From: an uncultured Oxalobacteraceae bacterium
GTDB taxonomy: Bacteria; Pseudomonadota; Gammaproteobacteria; Burkholderiales; Burkholderiaceae
Assembly (NCBI GenBank): GCA_946480015.1
Contig: CAMLIL010000049.1
Span: 1 to 40,354 of the forward strand
DNA length: 40,354 bases
Reading direction: 5' to 3'
In this document: positions 17,124-23,895 of the stretch, one piece after another
How the letters are laid out: every line of letters begins with the position of its first letter
Position numbering within the stretch: position 1 is the first letter of the stretch
The notes under the pieces: model-generated
Database searches by the model: none
Told to the model about the DNA's origin: nothing
What the model saw: only the letters and a program-made list of their open reading frames with translations
Position numbers and translations under genes: made by a program

Positions 17124-17867
17124 ATGCTGCAACAACTCGTCGTCGTCATCCCGATCTACAAGCCCACCCTCGACGCGCTGGAAACCTATTCGCTCGACCT
17201 GTCGATGGCCAACCTGAAGCAGCGCCACGTGGTGTTCGCCGGCCCGGAGGGGCTGGACCTGGACTGGTATCGCGCGCGCTACGGCGAGATCGTCTACCGC
17301 GCCCACCCGCGCGACTGCTTCGCCAGCATTCCCGGCTACAGCCGCCTGCTGCTCAGCGACGCCTTCTACGCCGGCTACTCCGAATATGAGTTCATGCTGA
17401 TTTTGCAGACCGACGCCATTGTGCTGCGCGACGACCTCGACTGGTGGTGCGCGCAACCCTTCGATTACGTGGGCGCTCCCTGGCCGGACGGCTACGAGCT
17501 GTTCGTCAATGCCGGCCCCCGCTTCGACGGCGACAACGGCAAGCGCATTCACGTCACGGTCGGTAACGGCGGCTTCAGCCTGCGGCGCATCCGCAAGGCG
17601 CGCTCGCTGCTGGCCGAATTCCCCGAAGTGATCGAAGTCTTCCACCGCACCGGGTCGAGCGAAGACCTGTTCTTCGCGGTGATGGGTTCACTGTCGAACG
17701 ACTACGTGGTGCCCAACGAAATCACCGCCTCGCGCTTTTCGATGGAACTGCGCCCGGCGCTGTACTACGCCGGCAACGGCGGGCACCTGCCGATGGGCAC
17801 CCACGCCTGGTTCAAGAGCGACCTGGACTTTTGGCGCAAGCATTTGCCTGGTCCGCTGCCGCTCTGA
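17124..17867 (+). CDS. DUF5672-like glycosyltransferase
   Basis: A 247-residue protein starting VVVIPIYKPTLDALE. It contains a DxD-like LILQTDAIVLRDDLDWW segment (about residues 93-109), then FDYVGAPWPDGYE, VGNGGFSLRR (about 148-157) and a later SEDLFF. These match the DUF5672 family, annotated as GT-A-type transferases in polysaccharide and glycoprotein loci. It starts 16 bp after the giant repeat gene, so the two are probably one transcript. This makes the repeat protein, with Ser/Thr in every octad, a candidate acceptor (inference). A GC-rich hairpin follows. Confidence 0.8.
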   Translation: MLQQLVVVIPIYKPTLDALETYSLDLSMANLKQRHVVFAGPEGLDLDWYRARYGEIVYRAHPRDCFASIPGYSRLLLSDAFYAGYSEYEFMLILQTDAIVLRDDLDWWCAQPFDYVGAPWPDGYELFVNAGPRFDGDNGKRIHVTVGNGGFSLRRIRKARSLLAEFPEVIEVFHRTGSSEDLFFAVMGSLSNDYVVPNEITASRFSMELRPALYYAGNGGHLPMGTHAWFKSDLDFWRKHLPGPLPL

Positions 17868-17877
17868 CGTCGTCCCC

Positions 17878-17904
17878 GGCCCCGCCGGCCGCCTTCGCGG
17901 GGCC
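17878..17904 (+). terminator. GC-rich hairpin after the DUF5672 gene
   Basis: GGCCCCGC (17878-17885) pairs perfectly with GCGGGGCC (17897-17904) over an 11-base loop, 11 bases after the stop codon. There is no U-run, so it is at best an imperfect intrinsic terminator or an mRNA-stabilising stem. Confidence 0.4.
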
Positions 17905-17944
17905 CCATACCGAGCATGCGACCCTGGTCCCCGCATCCGCGAGG

Positions 17945-17968
17945 ATCGGCGATGCCACTATCGCCGAT
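17945..17968 (+). terminator. Second hairpin, 9-bp perfect stem
   Basis: ATCGGCGAT (17945-17953) pairs with ATCGCCGAT (17960-17968) over a 6-base loop, followed by the AT-rich run ATTACTATATTT. It could end the giant-gene operon or be an operator upstream of the RiPP cluster. Which one is not decidable from sequence. Confidence 0.4.
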
Positions 17969-17989
17969 ATTACTATATTTCCCGTAAAC

Positions 17990-18018
17990 TTGCCCGGGAG
18001 AATTGTGCATGGCATACT
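17990..18018 (+). promoter_or_regulatory. Predicted promoter of the RiPP precursor gene
   Basis: TTGCCC (17990-17995), a 17-base spacer, and CATACT (18013-18018) match the sigma-70 boxes at 4 of 6 positions each. It lies about 70 bases before the precursor ATG and after the two hairpins that separate the preceding operon. Confidence 0.35.
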
Positions 18019-18089
18019 CAAAGCGCATGGCCGTGCAAGACGTCATGGACCATGCAATTGACCAATCACCTTATCCAGGAGAATGAAAG

Positions 18090-18251
18090 ATGAACAGTTC
18101 TATCGCACTTTCGCAAGCATCCGAAGCTACCTTCGAAGTTCCGACAATCACTTTGCTGGGCAGCCTTGACGATTCCCAGGGCACGACCAATTTGGGCCTC
18201 GCTGGCGCCAACAGCAACCCGGTCTTTGCGATCATTTATAACCCGATCTAA
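18090..18251 (+). CDS. RiPP precursor peptide (53 residues) with lasso-style leader motif
   Basis: A short gene starting MNSSIALSQASEATFEVP with AGGAGA at 18077-18082, seven bases before ATG. The leader carries Phe15, Pro18, Ile20, Gly24 and Leu26, matching the pattern [YF]-x2-P-x-[LI]-x3-G-x-[FL] that lasso leaders use to bind their recognition protein. GTT at 31-33 may mark the leader end. The likely core, about residues 34-53, is Asn/Gly/hydrophobic and ends NPVFAIIYNPI. It has no Asp or Glu for a lasso isopeptide ring and no Cys or Ser. Downstream genes encode a PqqD-like recognition protein and a RiPP-type radical SAM enzyme, which strongly supports its role as substrate. Cleavage site and modifications are unknown. 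A real C-methylation target could be among Val45, Phe46, Ile48, Ile49 (inference). Confidence 0.75.
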   Translation: MNSSIALSQASEATFEVPTITLLGSLDDSQGTTNLGLAGANSNPVFAIIYNPI

Positions 18252-18278
18252 ATTTCAGACGTCTGGATCGTGTATATG

Positions 18279-18305
18279 CTAGTGCCCGTTCACAGCGGGC
18301 ACTAG
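18279..18305 (+). promoter_or_regulatory. Stem-loop between precursor and modification genes
   Basis: CTAGTGCCCG (18279-18288) pairs perfectly with CGGGCACTAG (18296-18305) over a 7-base loop, 28 bases after the precursor stop. It lacks a U-run. In RiPP operons a hairpin here commonly lowers read-through or protects the 3' end of the precursor mRNA, giving more precursor than enzyme. That role is inferred. Confidence 0.5.
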
Positions 18306-18341
18306 TGTCCATGATTTCCAAAAATTGATAAGAGGTCCGAA

Positions 18342-18599
18342 ATGTCTAGGCGCATATGGATTGCCGAAGGCCACGCGACCGATGGCGAAATGTATGGGCG
18401 CGCTTTGCAGTTGCCCGAGGCAAACCCGTCCCGTCTCTCGTCATCGCCGCAAGGTATCGGAACGGACGTGCAGCGCAAACGCGCCGCGGTCGTCAAGGTC
18501 GACATGGGCGACGTAGGCTCGTGCCCGTGTCTCGATGTAGGCTTGAAGGATATCGAGGACGAGTCCGGTCAGGGAGGTACTGCATGCGCGATGGGTTGA
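18342..18599 (+). CDS. Unknown 85-residue protein in the RiPP cluster
   Basis: Starts MSRRIWIAEGHATDGEMYG with AGAGG at 18330-18334 and ATG at 18342. Its end overlaps the start of the next gene by 16 bases (18584-18599), suggesting translational coupling. Third-base G/C is high, like a coding frame. The C-terminal third is acidic and Gly-rich with Cys in SCPC and in the terminal TACAMG. It has no recognisable domain. It could be a second substrate, a small partner protein, or a non-coding leader that merely lacks stops. The same DNA is open in another frame that continues into the next gene, so the call is tentative. Confidence 0.45.
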   Translation: MSRRIWIAEGHATDGEMYGRALQLPEANPSRLSSSPQGIGTDVQRKRAAVVKVDMGDVGSCPCLDVGLKDIEDESGQGGTACAMG

Positions 18600-19528
18600 T
18601 CAGAAACATGAATTCGATCTTCGCAGGCGAAGAAGCGACTATCGTGACTGACGATTGGCGCCTGGCGCAGTGGCTGGCGGCAAGCGACGTCCCCGTCACG
18701 ACGTTCGACGAGATCGGCGCCGGCGACGTCGACGTGCCCAGGCGGGCGATCGCTGTGCCGCTCGACTGGGATCGTGTCCCGTCAAGCCAGCTCCTGCGCG
18801 CCAAATGGGCGGCGACGAGCGTCCTGTGGTTGCCGCTCGCGTCCTTTTCATCCGACCTCGATACGGCGAAATATTCAGTCGAGATGTTCTCGGAACTCGA
18901 CGTTTCCCAGTCGGTGGCCATGAACCGCCGGGTCATCACGCGGCTCCTGATGGCGCGCGAGGAAGTCACGATGACAGGGCCGGACACCGCGTTGAAAATC
19001 CGCCTGCCGGATACGCTCTCTATGGTCGGGCGCACCCGTGTGGCGCTGCTCCACGACGAGCACACGACATTGGGCAACTACTTCGAAGTGGGGATGTCGC
19101 CCAGCGACATGGCGGGCCAGGTCGACGCGTCGATGTCCGTATCGGGCGTTGTCCGGGTCGATTCGGTTCTCGTCGCGAAGCACCGCGCAATGCGGCCTGA
19201 AAGTGCGTCGAACTTCCAGACGGCAGCCGATCTCGCGGAAACACTCCGCAGGGCCTGCCCGTTTCAAGTCGTCATTGAAGACAACAGAATCGTCGATGGC
19301 TTTGGCGAATGGGCGGAGGCCATTCACACGCTAAGCGGACCGCAATACCGCTATGCCCTGACCGAAGTGGCCATCGGTACCGCGGCATTGCCGCTGGGCG
19401 GCGTGGAGTGGGGCCTCAACAGCGTGCTCAACGAAGGGGCCACCGGCATCCACATCGGCGTCGGAAACGGCTTGAACGGCGCTCATTTCGACTTCATTTC
19501 TACGGAGGCGCGCCTTGACATCGAATGA
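18584..19528 (+). CDS. M29 aminopeptidase-like metalloprotein of the RiPP cluster
   Basis: A 314-residue protein. Its second half resembles leucyl aminopeptidase T (peptidase family M29) and related metal enzymes: N-Y-F-E168-V-G, IEDNRIVDGF (231-240), TE261VAIGT, N-S-V-L-N-E284-G, GIH290IGVGNG and H301-F-D303. These positions correspond to the metal ligands of M29 (Glu, Glu, His, His-x-Asp), so an active metal site is plausible. The first 140 residues are less clear. ATG at 18584 is chosen because AGGGAGG lies at 18571-18577; upstream in-frame codons have no such site. The stop overlaps the PqqD-like gene by 14 bases. Role in the pathway is open: leader removal, trimming, or a different metal-dependent reaction. 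The family call is by eye only. Confidence 0.6.
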   Translation: MRDGLIRNMNSIFAGEEATIVTDDWRLAQWLAASDVPVTTFDEIGAGDVDVPRRAIAVPLDWDRVPSSQLLRAKWAATSVLWLPLASFSSDLDTAKYSVEMFSELDVSQSVAMNRRVITRLLMAREEVTMTGPDTALKIRLPDTLSMVGRTRVALLHDEHTTLGNYFEVGMSPSDMAGQVDASMSVSGVVRVDSVLVAKHRAMRPESASNFQTAADLAETLRRACPFQVVIEDNRIVDGFGEWAEAIHTLSGPQYRYALTEVAIGTAALPLGGVEWGLNSVLNEGATGIHIGVGNGLNGAHFDFISTEARLDIE

Positions 19529-19838
19529 CGAGCATCTGACCGGTCAGACGCTCAGCGCAACGATTCGGTTAGCCAGTTCCATCCATTTGCGGGAAGAACC
19601 GGAAGGAGGCGCGCTCGTCGTTGATGACCGGACGCTGACCGCGGCCCATATCAACAGGTCGGCCTATCTCCTTTTCCAGGCGCTAAGACGGCCTCGTACC
19701 CTGGAGGACTTGGCCGGCATATTGGCCGACGCGGCCAAGTGTCCTGTCAGCGACGCGTTCGCCTCGGTCGCCAAGCTGGTCGAGCAAGCCACGCGCTTGG
19801 GCTGGATCGAGGCACACGACGCCGACATGGGGCCGTGA
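19515..19838 (+). CDS. PqqD-family RiPP recognition protein
   Basis: A 107-residue protein in the PqqD fold family. It has a beta-rich start (SIHLREEPEGGALVVDDRT, about residues 20-38), then N-R-S-A-Y-L-L-F-Q-A-L, a helical R-P-R-T-L-E-D-L-A-G-I-L stretch and a final W-I-E. Such proteins bind RiPP leader peptides and present them to the modifying enzyme. The start codon is TTG at 19515, supported by GGAGG at 19504-19508 six bases upstream; no in-frame ATG or GTG gives a full domain. It overlaps the M29-like gene by 14 bases, so the two are co-translated. It likely binds the Phe/Pro/Gly motif in the precursor at 18090. Confidence 0.8.
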   Translation: MTSNDEHLTGQTLSATIRLASSIHLREEPEGGALVVDDRTLTAAHINRSAYLLFQALRRPRTLEDLAGILADAAKCPVSDAFASVAKLVEQATRLGWIEAHDADMGP

Positions 19839-19905
19839 GCACGATCATCGTGCGTGCGAGACCAGCTGGGTTCCAAAAAAGCACACCTCCACCTTCCCCC
19901 CATTC

Positions 19906-19965
19906 GTTTATCTGCCGCGGTGACCTGGCCCGGTCTGCCTTGTGGCGCCAGCGCGGCAGATAAAC
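19906..19965. repeat. 60-bp segment bounded by a perfect 14-bp inverted repeat
   Basis: GTTTATCTGCCGCG (19906-19919) and its exact reverse complement (19952-19965) enclose 32 bases. It lies in the 173-bp gap between the PqqD-like gene and the radical SAM gene. The outer ends GTTTATC/GATAAAC are AT-rich and the inner part GC-rich. As RNA it would form a long hairpin without a U-run; as DNA it resembles a miniature terminal-inverted-repeat element, but no clear target duplication is seen. Confidence 0.6.
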
Positions 19966-20011
19966 ACTATTCGTCAGGCCGCCAAGGCCGGTTCGATATC
20001 AAGGCTCAGTC

Positions 20012-21940
20012 ATGAATTTCAAATCTCCAGCAGGTGCAGCCAACCCGGCTGACGTAATCTTGGTGAACATGCCCTTTGGTGGGGCATTCAACCCCGCACT
20101 GGGGCTGTCTATCCTTTCGCATCAGCTTAGAAAGCGGGGAATCAATAACGAAACCCTTTACTATTCGCTTTCATTTGCAGACATAATCGGCGCACCCTAT
20201 TACCGGCTCATTTCAGAATTTTATCCTGACCGGAGTTTTCTTCTTGGCGAGTGGATCTTTTCGCAGGCTCTCTTTGGGCCCAGCGAACCTCCAGAGTATT
20301 TCCGGTCATTGGAATCCGACCCGGATAAAAAATATGTCAACAATTATCTGAACTATCCGGACATATCCCCCAAGTCGCTCATACAAGAGGCGATACGTGC
20401 AGGAGAAATTTCGGACGAATTCATTGAAAACTGCTGCGAAGACATCCTCCTGAGAGAGCCAAAAATTGTGGCGCTGGCTTCGATGTTTCAACAGAACACA
20501 GCCTCGCTCGCACTTGCCAAGAAACTGAAATCGAAAAATCCAAACCTGGTGACGATAATGGGAGGCGCAAATTGTGAAGGCCCAATGGGTGCCGCACTCT
20601 GCGAAATGTTCCCATTCCTGGACTATGTAGTGAGCGGAGCCGGCGAGATTTCATTCATCGACCTTTGCGTCGCCCTACTCGGCAACAAATCCTCGTTGGG
20701 CATCCCCGGCGTCAGAAGTCTAAGATCGAAAGCCATGCCGTTCGTCTCCGCCCGCGAGCTTCCTTTGGATGACATGGCCGATCCTGGATTCGACGAATTT
20801 TTCGCACAGCTTAACTCGTTTCCTGAGCTCAACAAATTCATCCAATCCCCATCGATCCTTTTAGAAACCTCAAGGGGGTGTTGGTGGGGGCAGAAGCATC
20901 ATTGCACCTTCTGCGGACTCAACGGGGATGACATGCGCTTTCGGTACAAATCCGCAGCGGTCGCCTTTCAAGAAATTAAGAGTTTGGAGCTAAAATATCC
21001 TGGCAGCAAGATCGCTACAGTAGACAATATCATCCCGATGGAGTACTTCAAGTCGCTGCTTCCAGCTCTGGAGCAATCGCCGATCAAGAATCCGATATTC
21101 TACGAGACGAAAGCCAATTTAAAGAAGGATCAACTGCGACAACTCGCGCGTGCCGGAGTTTTCGAAACACAACCCGGGATTGAGAGTTTCAGCAACCGGG
21201 TTCTTTCCATAATGGACAAGGGGACGACTTGGGTCGTGAACGTCCAATATCTCAAGTGGGCCAAGCAGGTAGGTGTTACGCCCTACTGGAACGTTCTGTA
21301 CGGATTCCCGGGCGAGAAATCAAATGATTACGACTTCACCTTGAAGGCAATTCCACTTCTGGCGCATATCGCGCCCCCTGTCGGTATTGGCAGGATCAGA
21401 CTTGATCGATTCTCGCCGAACTACGAGCGCGCAAATGAGTTCGGTTTTTCAAATGTCCGTCCAATCGATGCATACAGCTATGTATATAGAGGTGCCGATC
21501 CCGAGCTGATCGGCCGTATGGCATACTTCTTTGCAGCCGACTATTTGGACGAGATGGAATTCGAATTATATGAAAGCAAACTTCATGCAGCCTGCGCCGA
21601 TTGGCGTGAGAAAAATAAACATGCCGTGCTAGGTTTCATCAAAAAATCGGATGAGGGTGGAATCCTGGTAGACACGCGCGGCGCAACAAAAACCTGCATC
21701 AACTTATCCGAGTACGAATCGGTGATTCTCCGGGAATTAGACGAAGCGTCGACACTCGAGAAGATGGCAAGCACGTTTGGAATTGAGTCAGTGCCAGTCA
21801 TTGAGAAATTTATCTCCCTCGGAATCTGTCTGTGCGAGGAGGGCAAACTACTTGGTCTGGCTAATTTCTTCTATGAAGATGGATTGCTCCCCAGCGCAGA
21901 CGTGCTCGCTCTGATCTCGAACGAGGGGCCAAAAACCTGA
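20012..21940 (+). CDS. B12-type radical SAM RiPP maturation enzyme
   Basis: A 642-residue protein of the RiPP maturation radical SAM protein 1 type. The N-terminal part starts VILVNMPFGGAFNPALGL (15-32) and has LLGEWIFSQALFGP (77-90). A cobalamin-binding-like Rossmann domain spans about 150-225 (VTIMGGANCEG, then SGAGEISFIDL). The radical SAM core has RGCWWGQKHHCTFCGLNG at 289-306, where Cys290, Cys298 and Cys301 ligate the iron-sulfur cluster in the C-x7-C-x2-C spacing of this family. A helical C-terminal domain (about 560-642) may bind peptide. Known relatives C-methylate unactivated carbons in peptides. Base composition is visibly less G+C-rich than all neighbours, and codons such as ATA, TTA and AAA are frequent, a sign of transfer. 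Confidence 0.88.
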   Translation: MNFKSPAGAANPADVILVNMPFGGAFNPALGLSILSHQLRKRGINNETLYYSLSFADIIGAPYYRLISEFYPDRSFLLGEWIFSQALFGPSEPPEYFRSLESDPDKKYVNNYLNYPDISPKSLIQEAIRAGEISDEFIENCCEDILLREPKIVALASMFQQNTASLALAKKLKSKNPNLVTIMGGANCEGPMGAALCEMFPFLDYVVSGAGEISFIDLCVALLGNKSSLGIPGVRSLRSKAMPFVSARELPLDDMADPGFDEFFAQLNSFPELNKFIQSPSILLETSRGCWWGQKHHCTFCGLNGDDMRFRYKSAAVAFQEIKSLELKYPGSKIATVDNIIPMEYFKSLLPALEQSPIKNPIFYETKANLKKDQLRQLARAGVFETQPGIESFSNRVLSIMDKGTTWVVNVQYLKWAKQVGVTPYWNVLYGFPGEKSNDYDFTLKAIPLLAHIAPPVGIGRIRLDRFSPNYERANEFGFSNVRPIDAYSYVYRGADPELIGRMAYFFAADYLDEMEFELYESKLHAACADWREKNKHAVLGFIKKSDEGGILVDTRGATKTCINLSEYESVILRELDEASTLEKMASTFGIESVPVIEKFISLGICLCEEGKLLGLANFFYEDGLLPSADVLALISNEGPKT

Positions 21941-22005
21941 CCGCAGCCATGCTGCTGATCGAAATCGGAGCAGAGGTGGCCATCTTCGACAGCATCGGCC
22001 GGTAG
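21922..22005 (+). pseudogene. Possible remnant of an IS110-type transposase
   Basis: In a frame overlapping the end of the radical SAM gene the translation reads RGAKNLTAAMLLIEIGAEV then AIFDSIGR and a stop. T-A-A-x-L-L-x-E-I-G-x-[DE]-[IV]-x-x-F is the pattern of the C-terminal helix-hairpin part of IS110-family transposases. Fewer than 30 residues remain, so this is only suggestive. It fits with acquisition of the neighbouring low-GC gene on a mobile element. Confidence 0.3.
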
Positions 22006-22021
22006 GCATCCTTTAACAATC

Positions 22022-23044
22022 TCAGCAGTGCTGGCCGACCCACTCGGCCATGCGCGCCACGCCTTCTTCCAGCGATACCTGCGGCTGCCAGCCCAGCAGG
22101 CGCTGGGCCTTGCCGATGTCTGCCACGAACACCCGCTGGTCGCTCTCGCGTGCCGGCAGGCGCTGGTAATCAAGCTTGACGTCCAATATGCGCTCCAGCA
22201 GCGCGAACAGCTCCAGCAGCGAAGCGCTGTTGGCAATGCCCCCGCCGATATTGAATACCTGTCCCTGCGCCTGCCCGATATTGGCCAGCGCCGCGCGGTA
22301 CAGGCGCTTCATGTCGTCGCCATGCAGCACGTCGCGCACCTGCTTGCCGCTGCCCGAGATGGTGAACGGCGCCACCGCGGTGCCGCGCCTGGCCTCCACT
22401 GCTTTCTGGCAGAACCAGCCGACCCAGCCCTGGTCGTAGGTGGCGAACTGGCGCCCGCCATACATCGACGAATGCCGGAACACCACCGTCTTGAGCTTGA
22501 AGATGCGCGCGTAGTCCAGCATGTACTGGTCGGCCGCGCCCTTGGAGCAGCCATAGGGCGAATGAAATTCCAGGTGGGTCGCTTCGTCGAAGCCGTTGGG
22601 GCGCTCATTGCACAGGTAGCGCGTGGGCGATTCGCTGTAGCTGAACTGCTCCAGGTCGCCGTACACCTTGTTGGTCGACGAGTACACCAGCACCGCCTGC
22701 GGCGCATGCAGGCGCACCGCTTCGAGCAGGTTGTGGGTGCCCATCGCATTGACTTCGAAATCCATGCGCGGGTTGGCGATCGAGGTCGTCATGGCCACTT
22801 GCCCGGCCAGGTGAAACACCGCATCGGGCTGGAAGGCCGACACGGCACGCGCGATGTCGTTGGCGTTGCGGATGTCGCCATGCTCGAAGGCGAAGCTGCC
22901 CTGCCCCTGCAGCCAGGCCAGATTGTCGCGCGAGCCGTTGCGGTACAGATTATCGAACACCATCAGCTCGTCGCCGCGTTCAAGGGCGTCGGCCGCCAGG
23001 TTACTGCCGAGGAAGCCGCAGCCTCCGGTAATCAATAGCTTCAT
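22022..23044 (-). CDS. tyv: CDP-paratose 2-epimerase (CDP-tyvelose synthesis)
   Basis: A 340-residue short-chain dehydrogenase/epimerase. It would interconvert CDP-paratose and CDP-tyvelose by inverting C2. Visible are the NAD-binding GGCGFLGSN (7-15), [13 protein letters not shown] (77-89), [12 protein letters not shown] (121-132), catalytic Ser/Thr around 122-124 and the YGCSK pair Tyr164/Lys168, then [15 protein letters not shown]. The [17 protein letters not shown] and [10 protein letters not shown] stretches are typical of the RfbE/tyvelose epimerases rather than general UDP-sugar epimerases. It is the last gene of the minus-strand operon and overlaps the preceding gene by 4 bases. Confidence 0.85.
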   Translation of the reverse strand: MKLLITGGCGFLGSNLAADALERGDELMVFDNLYRNGSRDNLAWLQGQGSFAFEHGDIRNANDIARAVSAFQPDAVFHLAGQVAMTTSIANPRMDFEVNAMGTHNLLEAVRLHAPQAVLVYSSTNKVYGDLEQFSYSESPTRYLCNERPNGFDEATHLEFHSPYGCSKGAADQYMLDYARIFKLKTVVFRHSSMYGGRQFATYDQGWVGWFCQKAVEARRGTAVAPFTISGSGKQVRDVLHGDDMKRLYRAALANIGQAQGQVFNIGGGIANSASLLELFALLERILDVKLDYQRLPARESDQRVFVADIGKAQRLLGWQPQVSLEEGVARMAEWVGQHC

Positions 23045-23895
23045 GTTCGTTCTCGATCAATAGTGTCTTGCAGGCCGGAGCCGATATCGTGGCGGCAGCG
23101 CCAGCCGAGCGCCTGCAGCGCGCGCGGATCGGCCACCGAGCGCATTGGTTCGCCCGGGCGGTACGGCAGCGCGCCGAAGCGCAGCCGGGTGATTGAGCCG
23201 GTCAGCCGGTGCGCCGTTTCGACGAAGGCGCGCACCGTGCCGGCCTGCCCGGTGCCGACGTCGAACTCGCGTGCCGGCCCGGTGGCGCCGCGTTCGAGCA
23301 GCAGCAAAAACGCCGCCACCACGTCGTCGACATGGATGAAGTCGCGCAGCTGTTCGCCTTCGGTCAGGGCCAGTTCGGGCACATTCTCCAGACAGCTGCG
23401 CAGCACGTGGGTAGTGAATTTGGCACGGTCGTCGCCCGGCCCGTAAAAGTGTTCCAGGCGTGCGTTGACGAATGCGATCGGGTGGCGCGCCGCCAGATGC
23501 TCTCCCCAGGCCAGAAACTGGTGCTTGGACAGCGCATAGGCATTGAGCGTGGGCGCCAGCACGGTGCCGGCATTGAGGAACAAGGGCACGCCGCGCCGGA
23601 CGGCGGCTTCCAGCACGCGCAAGGGAAAGGCGGTGTTGGCTTCGAACAGCGCGCTCGCCGTTTCGCCTTGCCGTCCATAGCTGGTGGCAGCGTGGATCAC
23701 GGCATCGACGCCGCCGAAGGCCTGCTCCACGCCGTCCTCGGCATCGAACAGCGCCAGGTCCAGATCCGCGAGCCGGTGCAGCGGGGAGCTGCGCCGCTTG
23801 AGCGCCACGACCCGGTAGCCGGCGGCAATCAGCGCGCGCGCCAGATGGCTGCCGAGAAAGCCGGTCGCGCCGGTCAGCAGGACGGTTGTGGCCAT
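23041..23895 (-). CDS. NAD-dependent sugar reductase, probable CDP-paratose synthase
   Basis: A 284-residue SDR enzyme with [10 protein letters not shown] for NAD(P) binding near the N-terminus and Y-A-L-S-K (Tyr/Lys about residues 120-124). Length and position between the 3-dehydrase genes and the tyvelose epimerase suggest RfbS/Prt, which reduces CDP-3,6-dideoxy-4-keto-glucose at C4; the abequose synthase RfbJ is a close relative and cannot be excluded by eye. The start ATG at 23895 shares one base with the stop of the upstream gene (TGATG). A TTG one codon earlier is possible. Product assignment rests mostly on context. Confidence 0.65.
   Translation of the reverse strand: MATTVLLTGATGFLGSHLARALIAAGYRVVALKRRSSPLHRLADLDLALFDAEDGVEQAFGGVDAVIHAATSYGRQGETASALFEANTAFPLRVLEAAVRRGVPLFLNAGTVLAPTLNAYALSKHQFLAWGEHLAARHPIAFVNARLEHFYGPGDDRAKFTTHVLRSCLENVPELALTEGEQLRDFIHVDDVVAAFLLLLERGATGPAREFDVGTGQAGTVRAFVETAHRLTGSITRLRFGALPYRPGEPMRSVADPRALQALGWRCRHDIGSGLQDTIDRERT

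Noticed and set aside
18090..18251. Reading the precursor as a true lasso peptide.
   Set aside because: The core has no Asp/Glu for the ring, and neither the cyclase nor the B2-type protease is present, despite the leader motif.
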